Source of the DNA: Streptomyces sp. NBC_01298
GTDB lineage: Bacteria > Actinomycetota > Actinomycetes > Streptomycetales > Streptomycetaceae
Reading direction: 5' to 3'
Assembly: GCF_035978755.1 (NCBI RefSeq)
Contig: NZ_CP108414.1
Location: 3,100,001 to 3,164,000, forward strand
Length of the DNA: 64,000 nt
The position numbers and the translations under genes were made by a program. Of this stretch, positions 47,201 to 55,442 are shown piece by piece. The number at the start of each line of letters is the position of its first letter. The first letter of the stretch is position 1. The notes beneath the pieces were generated by a model. It did not search any database. It worked only from the letters and a program-made list of their open reading frames with translations, and was not told the origin of the DNA.

Positions 47201-49787
47201 CCGGGGCCTCGTCGCTCTTCTCCACGAACGACTTCGGGCCCTTCGGCGCGTGCTGGATCCCCTTGCGCCACTTGCCCAGCGCCTTGGCCTCGGTCTCCGC
47301 GAGCTTCTTCGCCTCCGGCTCGCCCGCCACCGCGCCCCACCCGATCGCCGGGAGGAGGAAGTGGTGGACGGCGCCCTGCGGGAGGACACCCTCGCGGAAC
47401 GGCAGGTCGACCGGTGCCAGGGTGTCCTTCTTCGCCAGCCACTGGCCGCCGGTCAGGACGTGGGAGCGGTAGATCTTGCGGCCGGCTCCGATGAGGGAGT
47501 TGCCGCGGCGCAGGTGGAGGCCGAACCAGGGGGCGCGCATGCCCGGGTGCATGGAGTTCAGCCAGAGGGAGACCTCGGCCAGCTCGACCGCCGTGGCGTT
47601 GAGGTCGACCCCGTAGGCGTTGTGCAGGGCGATGTACGCCTTGATCCGCTGGAGTTCGATCTGTCGCTGGTCGGCGTCGACCCGGCGGCCGAGCTCGTGC
47701 TCGCGGCGGCGCAGGTACTCGGCCGCCACCTGGTCGATTGCCTCGTTGAGGAAGGCGCCCGAGCCGAGGGCCGGCTCGCAGATCTTCCACTCCAGGAGTT
47801 CGCGGGCCTGGGTGGTCGCGCCCTCCTGGTCGAGGCGGTGGCGCAGGGCCAGTTCGACTGTGACCTCGGTCAGGGACTTCGGCGTGTAGTAGGAGGCGGA
47901 GGTCTGGCGGTCGCGGCCGGCCAGCCGGTAGACGAACTTGCCCCGGGAGTGGACCACGCGTTCCGCGGCGCCGGTCTCTTCGTTCACACGCTGGACGAAG
48001 ACGTCGTCGGAGTAGTCCTTGACCTGGGAAGCCTTGATCATCCAGCTGCCGCCGGAGGGATCACCGCCCTTGGCGACCTCCCACAGGTCCTCGTCGGCGA
48101 TGAAGCCGGTGTACGACATCAGGCCCTCGTACACCGCGCCGAGCTGGTTGATGCCGAGCTGGGCGTACGAGATGAAGCCGCCGCGCTCCTTCCCCTTGCC
48201 CTTGGTCAGCATCAGGCGGCGCAGCACCTTGTGCAGCGTCTCGTTGCGCAGCCGGGTGTCGAGGTAGGGGCGGCGGCCGGCTTCGGCGCCGTCCCGCTCG
48301 TGGGCGGGGTTCTCGATCTGGTCCTCGCCGATGAGGCGGACGGCGTCCTTCTTGAACAGGTCCGAGCGCAGGGGCTCGAAGCGCAGGCCGACGTCGGCGC
48401 TGCGGGCGGCGGCCCGGCGGCTGCGGTCGGCCTCGCGGACGCGTTCGGTGTACTCGGCCTGGGTGAGGGTGCCTGCGGCCAGCAGCTCGGCGGCCTCCCG
48501 CTCCACCCGGGTGGCCTCGCGGTCGGCGGCCTGGGCTACGAGGTCCTCAGGTTCGGAGCCGAACTCGCGGTGGCCCCGCTCGACCTTCTCGAAGAGCAGC
48601 TCCAGGGACTCGTACAGGTGGAAGCCGCGGCGGGAGCGTTCGCCGACCAGGTCGCGCAGGACGAGGTCGCCGAGGCGCTGGAGCCCGTAGCCCCGCTCGT
48701 ACTCGGGGTAGTCGGAGGGGAGGATGCCCAGGGCCGGGCTGGCCTCGGCGTAGAGCAGGAAGAGGATGCGGTAGAGGTAGCGCAGTGCCTCGCGGCTGAG
48801 CTCCTTGGCGAGGCGGGCCGGGTCGTCCAGGTCGGCGGGAGTGACGCCGTTCCCCGGTTCGCGCAGGCGCGCCAGGACCTCGTCGGCGATCCACTCGACG
48901 CTCAGGCGCAGGCCCTCGCGGAGTTCGGTGGACACCCCGATGGCGTGCTTGCCGGACTTGTCGAGGAAGCCGGCCAGGGGGGCGGCGCCGCCCTCGGCAG
49001 GAATGCGGAGCGAGTCGGCGCCGAACAGAGCGGCGAGGGTGTCCAGTTCGCCGCCGCCCCGGTCATCACGCCGGTTGAGGGCCGCGTCGAGGTCGGCGGC
49101 GAGGTAGCGGCCTTCGTTCCAGGCGAGCCGGTCGGCGAGGACGATCACTCCGCCGACGAGGAGCAGGACGTACCGCGGCGGCTCGTCGCACGTGAAGAGG
49201 AAGTCGGTCAGGGCCTTGGCGTCGACCAGGCTCCCGGCACCTTCGAGGGCGACGGGGTGCAGCAGACGGCCGGCGCCCTCCGGGTCGAGGGCGGCGTCGG
49301 CCTGGGTCGTCCAGCCGCAGGAGACGGCGTACAGACCGGGCTCGGCGTGGACCACCTGCACGGTGTAAGCGTGGTCGGACCGGTGGACGGTGACGGACTG
49401 CTCGTGGGCGTCGGCGTATCCGAGGGCGCGCAGGGTGTCCAGGTGCAGTTCGGTGACGCGCTTGGCCCAGCCCGCGGGGACGACGGCGTCCGGCTGGGCG
49501 AGGGCTTCGGCGTCCTCGGCGAGGGCGGCGCGGCCGGCGAAGTAGGGGCCGTGCAGGGCACGCAGGCCCTCGCGGGGGGTACGGGCCCTGGCGGGCACAG
49601 AGGCCGGGTCGGCGCCCTGCTTCTTCGCCTCGGCGACGGCGGTGGCGTGGCGGTGGCGTTCCTCGTCCTCGACGGCGGCCCAGCGGGCCAGCAGGCCGTC
49701 CTTGGCCTTGAGGTCCTTGGGGAGGACCTCGGCGAGGTAGTGGGCCGAGAGGTAGTCGCCGTGGTTGACCAGCGAGTCGTACGTCAC
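44247..49787 (-). CDS. Giant N6-adenine DNA methyltransferase (Eco57I/DrmMI-like)
   Basis: 1846 residues from GTG 49785-49787, one base after the SNF2 stop; the frame is open further upstream but antisense-like there. SAM motif I CEPALGSGAFLNEA is at about residue 670 and the catalytic motif NPPWV at about 1175, a gamma-type order with a roughly 500-residue spacer. Upstream is a 500-residue N-terminal domain; downstream (1300-1846) is a probable target-recognition region (IPFNTERSLFAAL, FWEYRTPLRSEYERR). No PD-(D/E)XK motif is convincing, so cleavage would need a partner. Paired with the SNF2 helicase, it resembles drmMI of class 1 DISARM, though longer. Confidence 0.85.
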   Translation of the reverse strand: MTYDSLVNHGDYLSAHYLAEVLPKDLKAKDGLLARWAAVEDEERHRHATAVAEAKKQGADPASVPARARTPREGLRALHGPYFAGRAALAEDAEALAQPDAVVPAGWAKRVTELHLDTLRALGYADAHEQSVTVHRSDHAYTVQVVHAEPGLYAVSCGWTTQADAALDPEGAGRLLHPVALEGAGSLVDAKALTDFLFTCDEPPRYVLLLVGGVIVLADRLAWNEGRYLAADLDAALNRRDDRGGGELDTLAALFGADSLRIPAEGGAAPLAGFLDKSGKHAIGVSTELREGLRLSVEWIADEVLARLREPGNGVTPADLDDPARLAKELSREALRYLYRILFLLYAEASPALGILPSDYPEYERGYGLQRLGDLVLRDLVGERSRRGFHLYESLELLFEKVERGHREFGSEPEDLVAQAADREATRVEREAAELLAAGTLTQAEYTERVREADRSRRAAARSADVGLRFEPLRSDLFKKDAVRLIGEDQIENPAHERDGAEAGRRPYLDTRLRNETLHKVLRRLMLTKGKGKERGGFISYAQLGINQLGAVYEGLMSYTGFIADEDLWEVAKGGDPSGGSWMIKASQVKDYSDDVFVQRVNEETGAAERVVHSRGKFVYRLAGRDRQTSASYYTPKSLTEVTVELALRHRLDQEGATTQARELLEWKICEPALGSGAFLNEAIDQVAAEYLRRREHELGRRVDADQRQIELQRIKAYIALHNAYGVDLNATAVELAEVSLWLNSMHPGMRAPWFGLHLRRGNSLIGAGRKIYRSHVLTGGQWLAKKDTLAPVDLPFREGVLPQGAVHHFLLPAIGWGAVAGEPEAKKLAETEAKALGKWRKGIQHAPKGPKSFVEKSDEAPEARAKRYARWEKAAAKTELVRIQGVARRAEFLWSLVATRLELSERKISRRIDVWGADWIDQPSEATDKQKVLDDLTRHGTPYWRLKTVMDAWCALWFWPLDRVGELDGTDRVYATGGALVEESALPTLITGSPATPAEPVTPTGPAPGDQLWQAAGLFDDPNGEQGELGAAEDGAGLETGPKRGTTGRKTQITDQRRPCIPLQNMADWLDFLEAVLGTEDVPEGSLLAGIENMSVDEALDFLTDVEDRLDGTLGMDTPGRLPFRFPWLDTVETIAGTNERDIKADDGHGFFHWELHFAHIFRGESGGFDLQVGNPPWVRPEWVETRVLAERNPWFALTEQPSATKLREKKETLLADTRSLTYYLHELAAVSGVSAMLGSPALYPVLAGTRPDLYRAFMNRVWGNLGEGGMAGLIHPDTHFGGVKDGKLRKAAYLHLRLHAGFVNVGNWAFEASRNTEFGVHIYGARQSAVRFDNLSRLYGVEPLLASLDHHGEGDVPGMRHGGSWDLRPHHARVIEVNDAVLKDWQRLSGDVGSSSQAALLQPTTTAEQGAIAALSAVSDRLGSYEPPISQGYNETNGKKDGFIAWRTSQPDDLSELVLQGPHFGIATPISKQPKIPCRGNHDWTSFDLTQLAADAVPRTNYVRPKTCSLKEYEREQDRWLDRSRLTSDWQPSADEWASRSDVLSEEELALGEEEQRELLRQRLWWFQPYTRFYRLAWRVMIPFNTERSLFAALMPPGPAHVHTVQSMSLGNNRGTALNAGFWASIPFDYLLRITGRSHLQVAEAQKMPYADQAHPLAGALLLRTLRLNCLTEAYAPLWAELYDMTWPGYEDWAVKWPELEPIAAGLNTFWEYRTPLRSEYERRAALVEIDALVAVWLGMSADELMAIHKARYAILADRESQMWFDVNGRQLAQDPYAHGHGQTKQHYEQFLAFDKKERSEPPEGYTAPLYKAEREAEMRAAHAYFSKRLQEAIDAGKWVPPAS

Positions 49788-49788
49788 G

Positions 49789-52700
49789 TCAGTTGTTCTC
49801 CGCCTGGTCGTCGGACGGGGTGGATTCGGGGGTGGGCGGGCCGCCGGTTCCGGCGGCGGCCGATGCCGGGTCGCCCGGGCGGTCCAGGACGGCGAGGACG
49901 CGCAGCAGCGGGCGGCCGGTGGTCTCCAGCTGGTCCAGCAGCCGGGCCAGCTCGTCGGCGGTCTCCTCCACCTGGCGTTCGCGGCGGCCGGTGGCGCCGC
50001 CTTCCAAGGTGTCCTGCTTCCAGCCGGAGACGTGTTCGCGGTAGGCGGCAAGGGGCTCGCTGAGCTGCGCGGCCCACTCTTCCTTGCCGGCTTCGAGGTG
50101 GTCACGGGCCACGGACACGGCGGCGGGGACGAGGGACTGGAGGCGGTCGAGGTCGCGGGGGCCGCCGGTACGGGCGAGCCGCGGGTCGACCTTGGCGTCG
50201 CGCAGGGCGTCCGCCATGGGGACGACGCCCGGGCTGCCCGCGGAGCCGTCGAGGCCGGTCACGGCCATCCAGCGCACCACGGTCGGGCGGCCCAGGGCGT
50301 TGGAGTAGATGCCCTGGACGAGGAAGACGGGTCCGTCGACGTGCGGTGAGGTGATCACCGGAGCCTCCTGGTGGCCGAATTCGACGAGGACCTTGTCGGT
50401 CAGCCACTCCACCACGGGGTGAAGGTCGGTGAGGAAGGAGACCTCCGGCCAGAGCGAGGTACTGCTCTTGCGGGCCTCGTCCAGTTTCCGCTGGGCCAGC
50501 GCCCGGTCGAAGGTGACCAGCATGCGCTTGGCCACTCCCTGTTCCTTGAGGTAGGACGGCGGCAGGGCCTTGAGGCGGTGGAGCAGGTCGGGTGCCATGG
50601 CCGGCGAAAGGGAGAGGTAGGAGCCGCTGCCTTCGTTCTTCCTGGAGAGGTCGATCAGGCTGGCCGCCTGGTCCCCGAACACCTCGTCGAGGGCGGTGTC
50701 CACGAACTCGGCGGTGTTCCCGTCGAAGAGGGAGACCAGTTCGGCGCGGGCGGGCAGCTCGTGTTCGGTGACGGTGTCCACCTGCCCGAACAGGTCGAAG
50801 AGCTCGGAGTCGCCGCTCTCGGCGGCGTCGTCGAGGAAGTCCTCCACGGTCCCGCCCTTCACCAGTTCCCTGATGAGCCGCCGCTCCTCCTCCTCGGCCC
50901 GGTAGCAGCCGGTTTCGGCCTCGGCGGTCCCGTTGAGCTTGTGCGCCTCCTCCTCGCGCAGGATCAGCTTCTCGGCGACCGTGCGGTCGTCCTTGGCGCC
51001 GGGGTGGGAGGAGGTGAGGACCAGGGCGCGGAACTCGGGCTGGTGCTCCTGCCCGTAGCGGTCGATACGGCCGTTGCGCTGTTCGATCCGGATCAGGGAC
51101 CACGGGATGTCGTAGTGGATCAGCTGGTGGCACTGCCGGTGCAGGTTGACGCCCTCGGAGGCGACGTCGCCGGTGAACAGGAGGCGTACCTGGTTGTCGG
51201 CCAGCCCGAAGGCCTCCAGGATCTTCAGCTGTTCCTGGTCGCCGAGACCGCCGTGGAGGAGCCGGACGGCCTTGAAGGAACCGTCCTCGTCCGCCTTGAA
51301 GCCGAGACGGGCGGGCACGGTCCGGGACAGCCACTTGAGGGTGCGGATGCGCTCGGAGAAGATCACGGCCCGGGTGGTGGACCGGGGTCCGACGCCGATC
51401 TCCTTGAGCTGCTCGACCAGGGTGTCGAGCTTCGCGGAGTCGCCGGGGGCGGTGCCGTCACCCATGCCGTCGACGAGTACGCGCAGGCGGCGCAGGGCTT
51501 CCTGCTCGGGCGCGATGGCCGGGTCCGGGGTGCGGCCCTCCTTCGCCGCCGTTTCCAGCTTGCCCTGGAGGGTGGTGAGGCGGGTGGCGACGGTGTCGCC
51601 GAGGGCCTTGTGGGAGGAGAGGAAGGTCTTCAGCAGGCCGAAGGCGAACAGCGGGTCGGCGGTGACGGAGACGCGGTCCTGGTCGGCGGTGCCGAATTCG
51701 CTGCTGGCCGGGGGCGCGGGCAGCCAGTGGTCAGTGAGCTCCGCGAAGATCTTCTCCTCGGCCTCGGTGGCCGGGCAGTGCAGGGAGAGCGTGGGGCCGC
51801 GGTCGGGCCACTCGTCGCCCATCTGGTCCCGCACCTCGGGGCTGATCTTGGTCCGGCGGATGTAGAGGTGCCCGAGGTCCTCGGCCGGGTCGTAGTGGTC
51901 GCGGTCGGCGATGGCGGCGGGGTCGAGGAGCGAGATCAGGTCGGCGAAGGAGCGCTTGTCGCCGTTGTGCGGGGTCGCGCTCGCGAGGAGCAGGGCATCC
52001 GTGCGGGGGCGAGGATCTCGGCGAGGGCACGGCGCTGGCTGCCTGCGTTGATCAGGTTGTGGGACTCGTCGATGACGACGGCGTCCCAGCGGATGCGCTC
52101 CAGGTGGTGCCGGTACTGGCCGATGTTCTTGAGGGTGTCCACCGAGATGATCACCCGCTTGTAGTGGGTGAACGGGTTCCGGCCGGCCGGGATCTCCCGC
52201 TGGATGCGCTGAAGGCCCAGCGAGTCCAGCCGGACGAGCGGGATGGCGAAGCGGGTCCACAGCTCGTGCTGGAACTGTTCGAGCACGCTCTGCGGTGTGA
52301 CGACCAGGATGCGCTCGCCCCGGCCGCGCCGGATCAGCTCGGCGAGGGTGAGCCCGATCTCCAGTGTCTTGCCGAGACCCACCACGTCCGCGATGAGCAG
52401 GCGGGGACGGAGGTTGCGCATGGACAGGGCCAGCTCGGCCGGGCGCTGCTGGTAGGCCAGCGGGTCGAGCAGGAAGCGGTCGGCGAGGGCGAGGCCGCGC
52501 TCCGACTGCGGGAGGGGCGTCTTGCGGATGACGGCTTCGAGGAAGAGACGGGCCCGGCGGAAATAGGAGGAGGTGTCCGACACCAGGCGGGTCTTCTCGG
52601 GGTCGAGGAGCTCCACGGCGTCGATCCCGCTGAAGAAGACCGCTTCCTCGTCACGGACGAACTCGGACACCCCGAGCGCTTCGATCTTCTCGCCGTCGTG

Positions 52701-52793
52701 ATCGGTCGGCATGGAGTTGCGGACCAGCCACTGCTCGTCGCGTACGAGGATCTGGGCACCCGGCGGATACCGGTTCTCCCCCTGCTCTGCCAC
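49789..52793 (-). pseudogene. SNF2-type SF2 helicase (DrmD-like) with a one-base frameshift
   Basis: GTG 52791-52793 with GGAGGG 7 bases upstream. The N-terminal frame carries Q-motif/motif I (LLIADVVGLGKTLEIGLTLAEL, about residue 135) and motif II VVIDESHNLINAGSQRR, then runs into a stop at 51936. The C-terminal frame resumes at motif III (LLLASATPHNGDKRSF) and continues to 49789 through IHYDIPWSLIRIEQRNGRIDRYGQ (motifs V-VI). The break is at the G run 52005-52009: one additional G there restores a 1001-residue protein, the usual DrmD length. Immediately upstream of the methyltransferase with 1-bp spacing. Confidence 0.8.
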
Positions 52794-52893
52794 TCCTGAT
52801 CCCTCCGTGATGCGTCGTACGGCCGTCCGGCCGCAAGTCTGTCACGGAGGAATGGGAGGGGTGAGCCCTCCGGAGGAATCCCGTGATCTTGAC

Positions 52894-54057
52894 TCAGAAC
52901 CGGGCGTCACGGGCGTACGCGGCCCGGATCTGTTCCGCGATACGGAGGGGGGCGGAGAGCCGGGCACCGGCCCCGGTCCCGCGGCGCGAGACGGTGCCGC
53001 GCGAAGCCGCTTCTCCGGCAGACGCCGGGAGGACCTCTTCGGGTGTCACGGCGGATTCGGCGGATTCCTCCTCCGGCGAAGACTCCGCCCCCTGCCCTGC
53101 CGAGTACTCCTCGTCCTCAGTGGCCGCCACGTCGACCAAGGTCGGGGTGTACGCGGGGGCGGTGGTCGGAAGCTGTGGGACGACCACGGCGGGGATGCGG
53201 TCTGTGAGCCGACGCTTGGCCTGGCGGGCGGTGAGGCCGAGGCCGTTCATGACCCCCACCAGTGCGGCGGTCACCTGCGCCAGCGTCGGCCGGGCTGCCG
53301 GGTCCATCCCGAGCATGTCCGCGATCAGTGGGCTGAGCTCGGGAGGCAGGCCCGTGAGGTCGGGGGCGGTGGCCGGGTCCTCGATCTTGAGCGCGATGGC
53401 CTGCCAGGTGGGACCGGTGTAGGGATAGTGCCCGGTGGCGGCGTAGAGCAGGACGGCACCGAGCGCGTAGACGTCGGCGGCCCGGTCGAGTTGGTGTTCG
53501 CCACGAGCCTGCTCCGGTGGCATGCACAGGATGGAACCCACGACGTAGCCGGTCGCGGTCAGGAAGGAGCGCCGCTCGGCGAGTACGGCGAGGCCGAAGT
53601 CGATGACCTTGGGGCCGTAGGAAGCGAGCAGGATGTTCTGCGGCTTGAGGTCGCGGTGCAGCAGGCCCGCCTCGTGCACGGTCGCCAGCCCCTCGGCGAG
53701 CAGCGCCCCGAGGCTGGCGGTCTCGGCCGCGGGGAGCGGGCCGTGCTCGGTGACGAAGGACCGCAGATCGGGCCCGGGCACGTACTCGACGGCGAGCCAG
53801 GGCGCGTCGGCGTGTGCGTCCGCTGTCACGAAGGCGGCTACGAACGGCCCGTACACCGTCTTCAGGCTGTCGACTTCGAGGAGGAACCGGGTACGGGTGT
53901 CCTCGTCGAGGACCGAAGGCTTGATCACTTTCACCGCGACCTGCTGCCCGGCCGCCGACTCGCCGAGGAACACCTGGCCCATGCCGCCCGAACCGATCCT
54001 GCATACCAGGGTGTAGCCGCCGATGGTCTGCGGATCGTCGTCCCTCAGTGGCTCCAC
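52894..54057 (-). CDS. PknB-type Ser/Thr protein kinase without membrane anchor
   Basis: 387 residues. Complete Hanks-type kinase (about 12-275): IGSGGMGQVF, VAVKVIKP lysine, HRDLKPQN, DFGLA, and MPPEQARGEHQLDRAADVYALG. After the kinase comes an Ala/Glu-rich, probably disordered tail of about 110 residues; there is no transmembrane helix and no PASTA domain, so it is cytosolic. It lies 100 bp upstream of the SNF2 helicase on the same strand. Kinases occur in some defence systems (PglW, Stk2), but it could also be ordinary Streptomyces signalling. Confidence 0.9.
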   Translation of the reverse strand: MEPLRDDDPQTIGGYTLVCRIGSGGMGQVFLGESAAGQQVAVKVIKPSVLDEDTRTRFLLEVDSLKTVYGPFVAAFVTADAHADAPWLAVEYVPGPDLRSFVTEHGPLPAAETASLGALLAEGLATVHEAGLLHRDLKPQNILLASYGPKVIDFGLAVLAERRSFLTATGYVVGSILCMPPEQARGEHQLDRAADVYALGAVLLYAATGHYPYTGPTWQAIALKIEDPATAPDLTGLPPELSPLIADMLGMDPAARPTLAQVTAALVGVMNGLGLTARQAKRRLTDRIPAVVVPQLPTTAPAYTPTLVDVAATEDEEYSAGQGAESSPEEESAESAVTPEEVLPASAGEAASRGTVSRRGTGAGARLSAPLRIAEQIRAAYARDARF

Positions 54058-54200
54058 GGGTACGTGCCCCTCCCCCTCGTGGCCTTGCGCCTCGTCCGCC
54101 GCCCGCCCTCACGGGTGCGGGATCGACGCAAGTGTAGGCGTCGGGTTCCCTGGCTGCCGGGCCGTACGGTGGGGAGGCGGCGCTCGGCCGGCCGGGCGCC

Positions 54201-55403
54201 TCAGGCCGTCCAGCGCGCACGGGGCAGGAGTACGCCGATGGCGCCGCCGAGTCCGAAGATGATCGGGGAGACGAACTCGCCGGGGGCACCGGTCCAGGTG
54301 AACAGTGCCGCGAGCGCGATCAGGATCGTGACGGCTGCCACGGTCTGCCAGACGGTCTGCCACCTCATCCCACGGCGCGGCGCCGTTCTCCGGTCCTCGG
54401 GAAGTTCTTCCCAGTCCAGCGCCGGAACGATCAGCCGGTCGCGGCAGACGTCCGCCAGCACACCGGACACGAGGGACAGCAACCGGCTGAGGGTGTCACG
54501 CACCCCATCACTTCCGTCGACGCTGCGGACCGGTGCGCCGACGGCGGCATCGGCCGCAGCCGCATGCGCCACGGCCGCCAGACGGTACTGCTCAAGAGAC
54601 TCCTGCACGTGGGCCGCGTACACATGGACCTCGGCCTCCCTCCGTGCCCTGCCCACCCTGTCGCCGCTGAGCACCGCACACTGCGCCAGCCGTTCCATTG
54701 CGATACAGAATTCCTCAACGGTGCGGTACGACCAGTCCACCGGAAAGTAGGCCGTCGGACGCCGGTCTCTGGCGCGGAGGGACCCCAGCAGAGTCCTGAC
54801 CCGACTCTCCGCGCCGTCCGGCATCACCAGGGCCTCCAGGGCCACCACGCCTCGGAAGGCTGCTTCTCCGTAGGGATCCGCCCGGCGCCGCGAGATCTTC
54901 TCCGCAGCTGTCGCCGCTACCGCCAGGGCCAAAAACCCGGCGCCGACGACAGCGGCTGTCGGGAGCAGGGGCCCACCCCAACCTCCGAACGCGCCGTAGA
55001 GCATCAGGAGTGCCGCCAGGTTGGCCGGTCCGTACAGCCACGACCGTGCCGTTGCCCAGCGCCTGTGGGCACACACCCGGACAGCGAGCGCCGCGGCGTC
55101 CGGCAGGGCAGCCCGCGCTCCGTCTGCGGCCGAGAGCGCCGCCAGCAATCCGTCGATTCGTTTCCGGCTCGACCGGCTCCCGGCCAGCGGGCCAGAAGTC
55201 AGCCACCCGCCGGGGCGTCTGCGCGAACAGAGGGCGAGCAACACCGTGATGATCACGAGGAAGGACATCCAGACGGTGCTGAAGTTCAGGAGAAACATGA
55301 GCAGCCAGGCCGCACTGTCGGGTGTCCCCTGCGCGAGTTCCTCGTGTCCCGCGAGAACCAGGGACGCGGTATGCATCATGCTCCGCACACTCACACATCC
55401 CAC
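54201..55403 (-). CDS. Unrecognised multi-pass membrane protein
   Basis: 400 residues. Predicted membrane segments at about 33-60, 122-142, 147-166, 345-365 and 372-392, with a 180-residue soluble loop between the third and fourth. The second and third and the last two are hairpin-like pairs. No family recognised. It lies between the kinase and the helicase-associated gene, same strand (gaps of 143 and 39 bp), so it may be a partner or target of the kinase. Confidence 0.65.
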   Translation of the reverse strand: MGCVSVRSMMHTASLVLAGHEELAQGTPDSAAWLLMFLLNFSTVWMSFLVIITVLLALCSRRRPGGWLTSGPLAGSRSSRKRIDGLLAALSAADGARAALPDAAALAVRVCAHRRWATARSWLYGPANLAALLMLYGAFGGWGGPLLPTAAVVGAGFLALAVAATAAEKISRRRADPYGEAAFRGVVALEALVMPDGAESRVRTLLGSLRARDRRPTAYFPVDWSYRTVEEFCIAMERLAQCAVLSGDRVGRARREAEVHVYAAHVQESLEQYRLAAVAHAAAADAAVGAPVRSVDGSDGVRDTLSRLLSLVSGVLADVCRDRLIVPALDWEELPEDRRTAPRRGMRWQTVWQTVAAVTILIALAALFTWTGAPGEFVSPIIFGLGGAIGVLLPRARWTA

Positions 55404-55442
55404 TGACAGTGCTGCTGAGCAACGACACTCGCCCAGTGGGCC

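Noticed and set aside
44247..49787. Bifunctional Eco57I-type restriction-modification enzyme
   Set aside because: I could not find a convincing PD-(D/E)XK motif in the N-terminal 500 residues, so only methyltransferase is claimed.
46305..50063. Plus-strand open frame of 1252 codons opposite the methyltransferase
   Set aside because: Shadow frame; no motifs, while the opposite strand has SAM and NPPW motifs.
44247..54057. BREX type 2 / Pgl system (kinase plus large methyltransferase)
   Set aside because: No PglY ATPase, no PglZ phosphatase domain, and the kinase lacks PglW features; the helicase is SNF2-like.
53117..54289. Alternative minus-strand frame overlapping the kinase
   Set aside because: Arg/Pro-rich shadow; the kinase frame has all Hanks motifs.
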